From: Actinomycetota bacterium
GTDB taxonomy: Bacteria; Actinomycetota; Geothermincolia; Fen-727; Anoxymicrobiaceae
NCBI GenBank assembly: GCA_018831265.1
Contig: JAHJCO010000042.1
Coordinates: 1 to 34,927, forward strand
Length of the DNA: 34,927 nucleotides
Direction of reading: 5' to 3'
The notes under the pieces are model-generated. The model saw only the letters and a program-made list of their open reading frames with translations. It did no database searches and was not told the DNA's origin. The position numbers and the translations under genes are program-made. Positions 1 through 8,533 of the stretch are shown one piece after another. The number at the start of each line of letters is the position of its first letter. Within the stretch, counting starts at the first letter, position 1.

Positions 1-83
1 GGGTGGGATTTGAACCCACGGTGGACGTTGCCGCCCACAACGGTTTTCGAGACCGCCTCCTTAGGCCACTCGGACACCCCTCC
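1..83 (-). tRNA. tRNA-Ser(CGA), 3' end cut by the window edge
   Basis: Read on the minus strand, the gene starts with acceptor strand GGAGGGG at position 83. It has a long class II variable arm and a T arm with GTTCAAAT. The anticodon stem GCGGT/ACCGT closes the loop CTCGAAA, giving anticodon CGA (serine). The 3' acceptor strand, discriminator and any CCA lie outside the window. The variable arm and anticodon make the serine assignment firm. Confidence 0.9.
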
Positions 84-205
84 GTCGAGTATCTTAACGG
101 GGATGATGCTCGATATCCAGGCGCAGGTCTCATGCGGTGACAACGCGACCAGGTGAGGGTATGGAACGACCGTTTGTGAGGCGAAGGACCCGCCCCACCG
201 CGGCG

Positions 206-721
206 CTATGCTGGCGGTCCCGTCAGAGGTGGATGGCTGCTGCTGGAAACCACCGGGACTTCTCCTGAACCCGACCGAGCCTTCCCCTCGAGCAGCATGA
301 CCAGGGTGAAGGCGAGAAGCACCCAGTACGCGGCGGCGGCCCAGCCGGAGACGGCGTTCACGGTCGCCTGGACCTTGAAGAGGCCGATTGTCGGATTCGT
401 GGTGAAGCCGGTGATCAGGGCCATCGCGCCGGTCCCCAGCAGAGTCACAGCGAATATCGCGCCCGAGACGACGAGCAGCGTGGAAACCGCCGACAACGAG
501 CCTCCCGTGCTACCTCTCGAGCCCACCTTCGAGAATAGAAAGAGCGCCGCGACCACCCAGAACGCAGCCTGGGCGAGCGCCGACAGGAAGTCGAGGACCG
601 AGGCTCCCCGCCACGAAGCCTCCGTGGCTACCATGATTATTCGCGTCAATCCTCCCACGAACAGGAGGACGGCTAGAACGATGGCCACGACCACCAGGGC
701 GATAGATATCGAAGACCGCAT
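206..721 (-). CDS. Small four-helix membrane protein of unknown function
   Basis: This 171-residue protein has about four hydrophobic segments (roughly residues 5-30, 43-65, 78-102 and 118-143). They are separated by short polar loops, and the tail is Ser/Pro-rich and probably disordered. ATG at 721 follows a good ribosome site (GAAAGGTGG on the minus strand, about 7 bases upstream). No catalytic motif or recognisable family signature is visible. It stands alone between tRNA-Ser and a region with no gene, so context says nothing about its role. Coding status rests on the ribosome site, the regular spacing of hydrophobic segments and the lack of a better competing frame. Confidence 0.7.
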   Translation of the reverse strand: MRSSISIALVVVAIVLAVLLFVGGLTRIIMVATEASWRGASVLDFLSALAQAAFWVVAALFLFSKVGSRGSTGGSLSAVSTLLVVSGAIFAVTLLGTGAMALITGFTTNPTIGLFKVQATVNAVSGWAAAAYWVLLAFTLVMLLEGKARSGSGEVPVVSSSSHPPLTGPPA

Positions 722-1130
722 CTGCGTACCACCTTTCCCCGCGGGCTTTCTCTTTTAGACGGATATCACCACCGGGCGAGTTCTGCCCGGAGGCCGTGTA
801 GCCCTCTGGCATGAGAACGTCATGGGACGAAACCCGCGACGTCTTGCCCCCCCCGGTGCCCGGCCGCCGAAAATGAAATTGAGAGGTCTCTCCACGATGA
901 CCGGCTGACTTGGCGCCACCTCTACCGATATCATGATCGGCATTTCCCCGTTTGCCCTCCCGACACTGCAATCATACGCTCCTTCCGCAAGGCTTACACC
1001 CCATCTTTCGGTCTTTTCTCGGTTCTCTCTGCCGCTGACACACTGTAGGAGATCGATTGAGATGGCCCCGTAAAAACGTATAAGCTCTTCAGCGCAAGGG
1101 TTCCAACGGATCGGGGAGGCGGCCGGGATC
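722..1130. other. 409-bp gap with no supported gene
   Basis: This spacer lies between two genes that diverge (membrane protein on minus, EFR1-type protein on plus) and should contain both promoters. I see no near-consensus sigma-70 promoter. A six-base-pair hairpin, CCGGGC/GCCCGG with a seven-base loop, lies at 772-790. Open frames crossing here on the minus strand have skewed composition, no ribosome site and no recognisable domain. Confidence 0.5.
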
Positions 1131-1946
1131 TTGAAAGTCCTCATCCTGTACTACTCCGGTACCGGGAATACGAAGTTCGCCTGCGAAGTCGCCGGGCTCG
1201 CCATCGAGAGGGCCGGGCACGACGTCACCATGACTACATACGAGAAAGCCGGGGATGTCCGCCTCGAGGATTTCGACCTCTACTGCTTCGCCGCTCCGGT
1301 CTACGAGTGGGCTCCGGCCAGGAACGTCGAGAGGTTCGTCCGCTCTATACCCGCTCTGGAGGGAAGGCGCGCCTTCATCGTCACCAGCAGCGCGGGCGCT
1401 ACGGGTCAGGCCACGCCCCTGTTCGCGCGGATGCTCGAGGACAGGGGCCTCACCGTGCTCGGGGACCACAACCTCATCTGCCCCGATTCCTGGGGCGGCA
1501 CCCGCAGGTGGTCCGCTCCGCACGATGCCGAGACCCCGACGCCGGAGTCGGTGCGCGAGCTTGCCGAGTTCACCGACAGTATGCTCGAGCACGCGTGTGC
1601 GCTCGAGGACGGCCGGGCGGTATCCCTGCCGGCCTACCGGGTGCTCCCCACCGGCCTTTTCCTCCTGTCCAGGCTCACCAGGGCACCGGGAAGGTGGCCC
1701 CGCCTGAAGATGGGCAGGAAGAGGGTGGACGAAAGCGCCTGCACCCGGTGCGGCGTCTGCGTGAAGAACTGCCCCGCCGGTGCGATAGCGCTGGATCCCT
1801 ATCCGGCCTTCGGCCGCGGCTGCATCGCCTGCTGGCGGTGCATCAACACCTGCCCCGTCGACTGCATCACCACCATCATCGATAGCGACACGCACTACAA
1901 GGGGATTACTGAGCGGGAACGCCTGCTGAGGGAGGCTGGACTCTAG
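1131..1946 (+). CDS. EFR1-type flavodoxin-ferredoxin fusion protein
   Basis: This 271-residue cytoplasmic redox protein joins an FMN-binding flavodoxin-like domain (residues 1-165; phosphate loop YSGTGNTKF at 8-16) to two [4Fe-4S] clusters. Cluster 1 uses Cys204, 207, 210 and 214; cluster 2 uses Cys231, 234, 237 and 241, each followed by the usual CP turn. The layout matches the EFR1-family ferredoxins of anaerobes, which probably pass electrons between low-potential donors and a partner reductase; the physiological partner is unknown. The start is TTG at 1131, ten bases after GGGGAGG. No partner enzyme is adjacent. The last codons overlap, tail to tail, the end of the methyltransferase gene on the other strand. 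Confidence 0.88.
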   Translation: MKVLILYYSGTGNTKFACEVAGLAIERAGHDVTMTTYEKAGDVRLEDFDLYCFAAPVYEWAPARNVERFVRSIPALEGRRAFIVTSSAGATGQATPLFARMLEDRGLTVLGDHNLICPDSWGGTRRWSAPHDAETPTPESVRELAEFTDSMLEHACALEDGRAVSLPAYRVLPTGLFLLSRLTRAPGRWPRLKMGRKRVDESACTRCGVCVKNCPAGAIALDPYPAFGRGCIACWRCINTCPVDCITTIIDSDTHYKGITERERLLREAGL

Positions 1947-2692
1947 ATCCTGCGTGCCAGCGCGGTGGCAGAGGTTCCGAAGGGCAGTGTGACCCGCCCC
2001 ACCAGGTGCGACTCCAGCCCCAGCAGCCAGGCCAGCGCCCGGTTGAGCGCGGCCGGCACGGGGACCAGGTCCGAGCGGTGGTCGCCCGATGACCCCAGCA
2101 GGTTGCGGACGACCTTGACGGCCGCCGTCGGCGGGAACAGGAAGAGGTTGGTGTAGGTGACTACCAGCGGCTCCAGACCGGCGCTGAGCAGCTTGCACTC
2201 GAGTTCCTTGCGGGTGTAGCGCCTGGCCGTGTGAACGGCGCGGTCGTGCTCCGAGTAGAGGAACATGAAGGCCGGCAGGTTCAAAAGCAGGCGCCCACCC
2301 GGGCGCAGGACTCTGGCGAACTCTCTCATCGGTACCACGTCGTCGCGGATCGACTTGTGGCAGAGCACGTCGAAGGAGGTCACCAGGTCGAAGGAGTCGT
2401 CGTCGAAGGGAAGCTCCACCACCGAGCATTGGACGAGGCCGTTGAAGCCCCGCTCGCCGCAGAACGACAGTGCCTCCGGGCTGAAGTCGGCGCCCACGAG
2501 GACCTCGGGCCTGTAGCGGTCGGCCAGGAACTCCAGGAAGGCGCCCGTGCCGCATCCGGCGTCCAGGACCCTGCCCGCGACCTGCTCGGCGCAGTACCTT
2601 TCTATGAACGCGGCGAATATCCGGCGGAAGCCCACGTACCACCAGAAGTCGTCCTCTATGTCACGCATTATGCGGTATTCGTCTATGTTCAT
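1943..2692 (-). CDS. Class I SAM-dependent methyltransferase
   Basis: The 249-residue protein has the glycine-rich SAM-binding motif I (VLDAGCGTGAF, residues 42-52), an acidic residue at the end of strand 2 (GADFS), a motif-II-like LPFDDDSFDLV and a post-motif RPGGRLLLNLP. It resembles the Methyltransf_11/25 group of small-molecule methyltransferases. I choose ATG at 2692 because GGAGG lies just upstream; the GTG at 2716 lacks a ribosome site. It is the last gene of the minus-strand glycan block, about 130 bases after the aminotransferase, with a repeat pair in between. That position suggests methylation of a sugar or lipid-linked glycan, but the substrate is not shown by sequence. Confidence 0.85.
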   Translation of the reverse strand: MNIDEYRIMRDIEDDFWWYVGFRRIFAAFIERYCAEQVAGRVLDAGCGTGAFLEFLADRYRPEVLVGADFSPEALSFCGERGFNGLVQCSVVELPFDDDSFDLVTSFDVLCHKSIRDDVVPMREFARVLRPGGRLLLNLPAFMFLYSEHDRAVHTARRYTRKELECKLLSAGLEPLVVTYTNLFLFPPTAAVKVVRNLLGSSGDHRSDLVPVPAALNRALAWLLGLESHLVGRVTLPFGTSATALARRI

Positions 2693-2721
2693 GTGGCCTC
2701 CGGTCGGGTCACTCACACGCA

Positions 2722-2812
2722 GTGCAACAAACCCTCAGACCATTTCTTGCACTACAGCCACAGGTCGATCGGACTCATTGAGCGCAACAAATCGTCTGAG
2801 CGTTTCTTGCAC
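2722..2812. repeat. Pair of 31-bp palindromic elements in inverted orientation
   Basis: Copies lie at 2722-2752 and 2782-2812. Each has near-palindromic ends (GTGCAA/TTGCAC and GCGCAA/TTGCAC). The first copy carries core CCTCAGACCATTT; the second matches it best as its reverse complement, differing at about five positions by eye. The two could pair as one long stem around a 29-base loop. The same CTCAGACCA core recurs at 24747-24892, where it lies before T runs. The element fills the gap between the aminotransferase and methyltransferase genes. Confidence 0.7.
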
Positions 2813-2820
2813 ATTGACCT

Positions 2821-3918
2821 TCAGCCGAAGAAGGCGCGGACCTCGCGGGCGACGGTCATCGCGTCGGTATCGCTCAAGGCAGGGTGCAGCGGTAGCGAGA
2901 GCACGTGTGCGGCCGCGGCCTCCGCCCTCGGGAAGTCCCCGGGGCCGTAGCCGAGGTTCGCGAACGCGTCCTGCAGGTGCGGGCACACCGGGTAGTGCAC
3001 CAGGGCAGCGATGCCCCTCTCTTCGAGGTGGCGTTGCAGGTCGTCGCGCTCATCCGTGGCCACCACGTACAGGTGGTACACGTGCGAGCCGGACTCGGCC
3101 TCCCGGGGCACCTCCAGCGGGAGGCCCTCCAGCTCCGCCGCGTAGAGCGCGGCCAGCGAGCGGCGCCGCTCGTTCCAGGCGTCCAGCCGCTCGAGCTTCA
3201 CCCTGAGCATCGAGGCCTGCAGCTCGTCCAGGCGGCTGTTCCTCCCCGGCTCCTCGAAGAGATCCCGGCAGGAGCGACCGTAGTCCCGAACCTTCCTGAG
3301 CCTGCCCGCCACCGCGCCGTCGTCCGTCGCGATGAGCCCCGCGTCTCCAAATGCTCCCAGGTTCTTGGTCGGGTAGAAGCTGAACGCGCCCGCGGCCCCG
3401 GACGTGCCGGCGGCCTTCCCCCCGAGCCTCGCCCCGTGCGCCTGGCAGGCGTCCTCAATCACTACCGCACCCAGCCTGTGCGCTGCATCCAACAGCGCGG
3501 AGAGGTCCATGCACTCGCCGTAGAGGTGGACGGGGACTATCGCCCTGGTGTCCGGGGTCGCCACCCGTTCTACCTCACAGGCATCCAGGCCGTAACCGCC
3601 TTCGGCGATGTCTGCGAACACCGGGCGGGCTCCCGATTGCGCGATGCCCACCACCGTGGGGACGGCGGTGAAGGCCGATGTGACAACGTCGTCACCGTGG
3701 CCGATGCCCAGCGCGGTCAGTGCCAGGGCGATGGCGTCCGTGCCGGACGCGACGCCGATGCCGTGGGCGGAGCCCAGCCAGCCCGCGAAGTCGCGCTCGA
3801 AGGCTTCCACCTCACCGCCCAGGATGTAAGTGCCGCTGTTCAGTACGCGCGATGCCGCATCCAGCAGCTCCCGCTCGCACTCGTGAAACTGTGCTGTGAG
3901 ATCGATAAAGGGGATCAT
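2821..3918 (-). CDS. DegT/DnrJ/EryC1/StrS-family PLP-dependent sugar aminotransferase
   Basis: The 365-residue protein has the full fold-type I architecture of nucleotide-sugar aminotransferases. SGTDA at 58-62 is the phosphate-binding turn. ED at 155-156 in IEDACQAHGA contacts the pyridine nitrogen. The Schiff-base lysine is K185 in FSFYPTKNLGAFGDAG. The family transfers an amino group, usually from glutamate, to a keto-sugar nucleotide. It follows the epimerase/dehydratase gene by 49 bases, so the two probably act in turn to make an amino sugar for the surface glycan. ATG at 3918 has only a weak ribosome site, but the N-terminal MIPFIDLTAQ is typical for this family and fixes the start. Confidence 0.93.
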   Translation of the reverse strand: MIPFIDLTAQFHECERELLDAASRVLNSGTYILGGEVEAFERDFAGWLGSAHGIGVASGTDAIALALTALGIGHGDDVVTSAFTAVPTVVGIAQSGARPVFADIAEGGYGLDACEVERVATPDTRAIVPVHLYGECMDLSALLDAAHRLGAVVIEDACQAHGARLGGKAAGTSGAAGAFSFYPTKNLGAFGDAGLIATDDGAVAGRLRKVRDYGRSCRDLFEEPGRNSRLDELQASMLRVKLERLDAWNERRRSLAALYAAELEGLPLEVPREAESGSHVYHLYVVATDERDDLQRHLEERGIAALVHYPVCPHLQDAFANLGYGPGDFPRAEAAAAHVLSLPLHPALSDTDAMTVAREVRAFFG

Positions 3919-3936
3919 CTGCCGGATCGACCTGGC

Positions 3937-3970
3937 TGACTTGAATGCCGCCTGACCCCGGTTCTAGTCA
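3937..3970. repeat. 34-bp dispersed repeat TGACTTGAAT...CTAGTCA, copy 1
   Basis: This copy matches 12711-12744 at about 29 of 34 positions by eye. The ends TGACT/AGTCA are inverted and the centre is GCCTGACCCC. It fills the gap between the epimerase and aminotransferase genes and covers the epimerase stop codon. Confidence 0.65.
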
Positions 3971-4981
3971 CGCCGCGGGGTCCTGCCGCTGCCAGTACTT
4001 GTCCCAGTGCCTCCGGTAGAATTCGATGGTCATGTCGAGACCCTCGCAGAAGCCCACGGCGGGCTCCCAGCCGGTAAGCTCCTTGATCCTGGAGACATCC
4101 AGGTACAGGTCGCCTGTCTCCACGTTGAGGTACTGGTCCGGGAAGGGCACCAGCCTGTAAGAGGCCCCGGTCTTCTCGGCGATGGCCCTCGCGCAGTCCA
4201 GCACGCTCACCGGGACGCCGCTGCCCACGTTGAGGACCTTCCCGTGGCACATCTCCTCCGCCGCCGTCTGCAGTATCGCCTCCACGCAGTCCCCGACGTA
4301 GATGAAGTCCCTCTGCTGGGTCCCGTCGCCGAAGACCTTTATCTCGCCTCCCGAGAGCGCGACCCTGATGAACCAGTGGATGAACCCCTGCTTGGAATGG
4401 CTCATCAGGTGGCGCGGGCCGTAGACGTTGGTTATACGCAGACGCACGCACGGCATCCCGTATATCTCGGAGTAGAGCTTGTGGTACATCTCCACCGTGG
4501 TCATGTGCACACCGTTGATGTCAACAGGGTCGAAGGGGTGCTCCTCGTCCGCCGGCAGGTACTCCGCCATGCCGTACTGCGACCGCGAGCCGGTGTAGAG
4601 CATCACGCAGTCCCGGTTGACCTCCCTGAGCACCTCCAGGAACTGCAGGTGGCTGCGGCAGTTCATGCCCAGGTCCATCAGCGGGTTCTCCACGCTGCCG
4701 ACGTGGCTGGTCATCGCGGCCAGGTTGAAGACGAAGTCCTTGCCCTCGAGCAGCCCCTCCACCCCGACCAGCTCGCCGATGTCGCCTTCCCTGATGTCGA
4801 TCCGGCTCGCCGTGCCCTCCAGGTTGAAGTAGTTGCCGCCCTGCTCGGGCAGTAGCGCGTCGATGACGGTGACGCGGGCCGACAGCTCGGCGAGCCGGCG
4901 CGCGAGGTTACTCCCGATGAAGCCCAGGCCGCCTGTCACCAGCGCTCTCTTGCCCCCGTACACATCCTCTAGGTCGATCAA
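3968..4981 (-). CDS. Extended SDR-family NAD-dependent sugar epimerase/dehydratase with atypical active site
   Basis: The 337-residue protein has the NAD-binding TGGLGFIG at 16-23, an acidic residue after strand 2 (D41), LAAMTSHV in the NNAG-equivalent region and TGSRSQYG at 130-137. The late motif YGPRHLMSHSKQG and the FGDGTQQRDFIYVGDCVEAI segment are typical of nucleotide-sugar epimerases and dehydratases. Where the catalytic YxxxK normally lies I read NGVHM (156-160), so both the Tyr and the Lys appear replaced; a lysine at 168 is out of register. It therefore may use other residues or have another role. The start codon overlaps the end of the YfhO-GT2 gene by four bases, indicating translational coupling. 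Confidence 0.88.
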   Translation of the reverse strand: MIDLEDVYGGKRALVTGGLGFIGSNLARRLAELSARVTVIDALLPEQGGNYFNLEGTASRIDIREGDIGELVGVEGLLEGKDFVFNLAAMTSHVGSVENPLMDLGMNCRSHLQFLEVLREVNRDCVMLYTGSRSQYGMAEYLPADEEHPFDPVDINGVHMTTVEMYHKLYSEIYGMPCVRLRITNVYGPRHLMSHSKQGFIHWFIRVALSGGEIKVFGDGTQQRDFIYVGDCVEAILQTAAEEMCHGKVLNVGSGVPVSVLDCARAIAEKTGASYRLVPFPDQYLNVETGDLYLDVSRIKELTGWEPAVGFCEGLDMTIEFYRRHWDKYWQRQDPAA

Positions 4982-7900
4982 TTCAGCCTGTCCCCCAGCA
5001 CGTTCCTCCTTACCTCGAGCCTCCAGTACTGCCCCATCAGCTCGACGGTCGTCCTAAATAGATTTCGCGCACTGAAAAACTGCGACCTTCCACTCCTTCT
5101 CGGGAAGTGGCCCACCGGGACCTCGGCGAAGGTGACGCCCCGGTCCTGCATCTTCTTCACCATCTCCAGGCAGATCGCCCCGCTGTCCGCTTCCAGCGCC
5201 AGGTCCTCGAGCGCGCTCTTCCTCATCAACCGGAAGTCGCAGTCAACGTCGCGGATCGCGATGCCGAACAGTAGCCGGACCGTGCCGCCGTACAATCTGC
5301 CCAGCACCCGGCGGTAGACGGGATCGGCCCTGCCGACCTTGTAGCCGTTCACCACGTCCGCGTCGAACCGCCTCTCCAGCAGCAGCTCCAGCTCCGCGGG
5401 GTCGTACTGGCCGTCCCCGTCCGTGTAGAAGACGAGTCCCTTCGACGCCGCTTCGAGGCCGGACTTCAGCGCGCCGCCGTACCCCCTGTTCTCCTCGTGA
5501 TGGATGACGCGCACCTTGTCGTCGTCCGCGGAGAGGCGGTCCGCCGTCTCGCCCGTGCCGTCGGTGCTTCCGTCGTCGATGATGATGATCTCGAGGTCCG
5601 TCGTGTGGCGGCCCGCGACCTCGGCGGCGGCCTCGACCAACCCCTCGATGGTTCCCTTGTCGTTGCAGGCCGGGAAGAAGATCGAGAGCCCCCCGGCAAG
5701 CGGGTCCGGGTCGGGCGGTCGCTCCTGCGCCGTCTGTGTGGGCATATCACCCCGGCCTGAGAGGCCGGGCTCAATTGATGGGGCTGTGCGCCTTCTCCTG
5801 CGCCACAGGAGCAGGATCGCGGCGGCTCCGGCGATCAGCGCGAGGATGGTGATGAGCATTCCCGGCAGCAGCCCCGGGGCGCTGTATGAGAACTCCACGG
5901 TGTGCTGTCCCTCGGGGATGTAGACCGCCTGGAGCGCGCCGAAAGCCGGGTAGATACCAGTCGGCTTGCCGTCGATGGACGCCGACCAGCCCGGCATGTA
6001 CTCCTGGCTCCACAGCAGGACGCCCTCCTCCATCGCCTCGACCTGGTAGGCCTCGGTGCCCTCCCCCACGGACAGCGGCGTCGCCTGGCCCCTGATGACC
6101 CGCTGCTCGCTCCAGCCCTCCACCTTGCGCCGCAACGAGTCCGGCAGGGTCGAGCTCTCGAGCGCGATGGTGTTCTGCGGCGAGAAGTTCTCCCTGTCCA
6201 GCAGCGCCCTCATGGACGCGGAGGCGCTCTCGGCAAGCCTGACCCCGCCGGCCACGTACGCCCTGGGGTACACGCCGGGGTTGCGGTAGACGACGTAGCC
6301 CGCGTCCTGGTAGATGACCGGCCCGGGCTCTACGGCTCGGAATCCGTCACCGACCATGTTGATGGCCGTGATCGCCAGCTCCCCTTCACCGAGGCTGTCC
6401 AGCGACCTTATGCCCAGGACCTGCAGGTCCGCCACACGACTCCCGAACCCGATCTCGCCCAGGTACGCGACGCCGGGCTTCGCCGTCCCAGTCCGGTCGT
6501 ACTCCACCCGCCTGCCCGCTCCGCCCCCGGCGGGCCCGGTCTCCTCGCCCGCCCGTATCGGGAACGGTCCGATGACCTCCCCGGAGGCGGTCAGCCCCAG
6601 CAGCTCGGCCACGACCGTACCCGTGGCGGGCCGGACCCCCTTCAGCGTCGTCAGCATCTCCACGCCGTCGGGCGCGAAATCGCCGGCCAGGAACCAGGAC
6701 AGCCCCCCCGACGCCACCGTGATCGAGCCCGGCAGGTTGGTGTCGAACCGCCGGCCGTCCACCGGGGTCAGGTTCGCTATGAAGTGCGCGACGTTGAGCA
6801 CGCTGAACATCGCCGGGTTGCGGTCCGCCAGCTTGACGAACTCCGTCATGCGCCCGGGCTCGACAGCGCTGTAACCCCGGGCGTCCTCCAGGCCGAACGG
6901 CATGAGCATGTTGGGCTGCCAGTTGTACAGGGCGATGCTCCCGGCCGGGTCCTTGGAGAGGGCGACCCGGTAGGCGTCGCCCCCGTCCGTCTTTATCGCC
7001 TCGACGAAGCCGGGCTCCGCCCTTATGGCGCCGGTCTCTATCCGGGGGTTTATGCCGTAGGAGACGGCGAATACCTCCAGGATCACGAAAGCGAGCAGCA
7101 GCCCGGCGAACAGCCCCCGGGTGAAAAACCCGGAGCGCCACAGCCACAGGAGCGCCAGCAGCACGGCCAGCAGAATCACCGGGCCGTAGAACGCCGGGCT
7201 CCTTATCCGGAAGTTCTCGAGGGTGAAGAAGTCGATGACCCCCTGGCGTGCCAGGAGCTTGGCGAGGACCAGACCCCCGACCGCCGCCACCGCGACCCCG
7301 GTGACGATCCACACCAGGAGCTTCATGGACCGCTTCCCGAGCTCCGCGCGATCGAGCAGCCTGTCCAGCCCGATCGCGGCGAGGATGATGACGGCGAAGT
7401 CCACAAGAACCAGGAAGCGTGCGGGGTCCTTGAGAACGTTGAAGCCGGGGACAAGCCGGACCAGCCGGTACAGCAACCCCACGTTGCCGAAAGAGACGAT
7501 GAGCGCCAGCAGTCCCGCCGCGGCGAAGAACCAGGCGTGCCAGGTCCGCTTCCTCATGAACGCGGCCGGCAGCAGGACCAGCGGCAGCAGCCCGACGTAG
7601 CCGAAGGTCTCCACGAATCCCCAGGAGCCCCAGTAGCCCGCCGGGCCGCCGAAGTACCGGGGGAAGATGAAGGTGATCAACTGGACGGGCGGCAGGTTGT
7701 TGTAGTTGTACATGGCGGAGGTGAGCCCTCCTGCCCGCGTGGAGACCCCCACCAGCTCGTAGGAGGGCAGGTTCTGTATCATGCCCAGCCCGGCGCCCAA
7801 TACCGCGAACACGGCAAACATCCCCACGGCCCGCCCCAGCCCCCGCCAGGTCCGGCGCGCATCCCTCGGGTACAGCACGGCGTAGAAGAAGACCACCGCG

Positions 7901-8523
7901 ACGATTATGAGCGACATGAACAGGAACCCGGACAGGAACTGGACGCCCAGGGCTACACCCGCCCAGAGGAACCACGAGAAGGAGTCGTCTCGCATCCCCT
8001 TCTCCACCAGGTACAGGATGAGCGGGAACCAGGCGACCGAGTTGACGATGTTGGTGTGGCCCATGTGCGCGATGGTGAAGCCGAAGAAGGTGAACGCCAG
8101 AGCCGCGAACACCGAGGAGGTCTTCGACAGCCTGATGACCCGGGCGTAGAGGTAGGTGAAGAGCGCGCAGGCCAGGTAGTGGGCGAACAGGGAGTAGTTG
8201 AAGGCGAATATATCCGGGAAGAAGGCCGCCAGGACGTTTACGGGATAGAAGAGGCTCGACTCGCTGTCTGCGAACAGCGGGTACCCGCAGTAGACGTAGC
8301 GGCACATCAACGGAAGCTGTCCGTGCCTCAGGCCCGAGCTCATGAAGGTCCTGGCCGGGTAGTAGTAGGTCGCGCTGTCGGCGAAGATGTAGGCACGGAG
8401 GAGTATCAGCGTGGGCAGGAAGAACACAACGGTGACCGCCAGCACGAGCAACGGCGCCCTGTACTTCCTGTAGAAACTCAGCAGTCCACCTCCGCCGTCG
8501 ACTGTAGCAAAAGGGTCAGGCAC
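4978..8523 (-). CDS. YfhO-type multi-spanning membrane protein fused to a GT2 glycosyltransferase
   Basis: The 1181-residue protein has two parts. Residues 1-905 form a YfhO-like GT-C membrane protein: many transmembrane helices, an early acidic loop (FADSATYYYPARTF) and a large extracytoplasmic domain before a final helix and an RRRRR stop-transfer tail. Residues 945-1181 form a GT2 domain of the polyprenyl-phosphate glycosyltransferase (DPM1-like) type, with PACND, IIDDGS (D983, D984) and TDGDGQYDP (D1035). Fusing a lipid-phosphate sugar donor synthase to a membrane glycosyltransferase would couple donor supply and transfer at the membrane. The linker contains a perfect DNA hairpin. A methionine at 927 (ATG at 5745) could start a separate 255-residue GT2. 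The only annotated start, GTG at 8523, lies inside a palindromic repeat and is doubtful. Confidence 0.85.
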   Translation of the reverse strand: MPDPFATVDGGGGLLSFYRKYRAPLLVLAVTVVFFLPTLILLRAYIFADSATYYYPARTFMSSGLRHGQLPLMCRYVYCGYPLFADSESSLFYPVNVLAAFFPDIFAFNYSLFAHYLACALFTYLYARVIRLSKTSSVFAALAFTFFGFTIAHMGHTNIVNSVAWFPLILYLVEKGMRDDSFSWFLWAGVALGVQFLSGFLFMSLIIVAVVFFYAVLYPRDARRTWRGLGRAVGMFAVFAVLGAGLGMIQNLPSYELVGVSTRAGGLTSAMYNYNNLPPVQLITFIFPRYFGGPAGYWGSWGFVETFGYVGLLPLVLLPAAFMRKRTWHAWFFAAAGLLALIVSFGNVGLLYRLVRLVPGFNVLKDPARFLVLVDFAVIILAAIGLDRLLDRAELGKRSMKLLVWIVTGVAVAAVGGLVLAKLLARQGVIDFFTLENFRIRSPAFYGPVILLAVLLALLWLWRSGFFTRGLFAGLLLAFVILEVFAVSYGINPRIETGAIRAEPGFVEAIKTDGGDAYRVALSKDPAGSIALYNWQPNMLMPFGLEDARGYSAVEPGRMTEFVKLADRNPAMFSVLNVAHFIANLTPVDGRRFDTNLPGSITVASGGLSWFLAGDFAPDGVEMLTTLKGVRPATGTVVAELLGLTASGEVIGPFPIRAGEETGPAGGGAGRRVEYDRTGTAKPGVAYLGEIGFGSRVADLQVLGIRSLDSLGEGELAITAINMVGDGFRAVEPGPVIYQDAGYVVYRNPGVYPRAYVAGGVRLAESASASMRALLDRENFSPQNTIALESSTLPDSLRRKVEGWSEQRVIRGQATPLSVGEGTEAYQVEAMEEGVLLWSQEYMPGWSASIDGKPTGIYPAFGALQAVYIPEGQHTVEFSYSAPGLLPGMLITILALIAGAAAILLLWRRRRRTAPSIEPGLSGRGDMPTQTAQERPPDPDPLAGGLSIFFPACNDKGTIEGLVEAAAEVAGRHTTDLEIIIIDDGSTDGTGETADRLSADDDKVRVIHHEENRGYGGALKSGLEAASKGLVFYTDGDGQYDPAELELLLERRFDADVVNGYKVGRADPVYRRVLGRLYGGTVRLLFGIAIRDVDCDFRLMRKSALEDLALEADSGAICLEMVKKMQDRGVTFAEVPVGHFPRRSGRSQFFSARNLFRTTVELMGQYWRLEVRRNVLGDRLN
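5751..5769. repeat. Perfect palindrome inside the fusion linker (8-bp stem, 3-base loop)
   Basis: CCCGGCCT and AGGCCGGG flank a three-base loop and encode part of the linker EPGLSGRGD in the YfhO-GT2 gene. An analogous palindrome, GCGGGGCT-CTC-AGCCCCGC, lies at 10039-10057 inside the GT39 gene. Both have eight-base stems around the same CTC/GAG loop, which suggests one class of small insertion element that tolerates being in frame. Confidence 0.6.
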
Positions 8524-8533
8524 TTTTGCTACA
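8503..8533. repeat. Palindromic repeat TGTAGCAAAAG/CTTTTGCTACA, overlaps a start codon
   Basis: Eleven-base perfect arms (8503-8513 and 8523-8533) flank a loop with GGGTCAGGC. It sits between tadA and the YfhO-GT2 gene. The core resembles the palindrome at 23997-24029, so it belongs to a dispersed family. As transcribed it could act as a terminator or RNA-stabilising hairpin after tadA. The first eight codons of the downstream gene as called are written by this element. Confidence 0.75.

Noticed and set aside
1089..2642. 517-codon minus-strand frame across the EFR1-type and methyltransferase genes
   Set aside because: Low-complexity composition and conflict with two well-supported genes.
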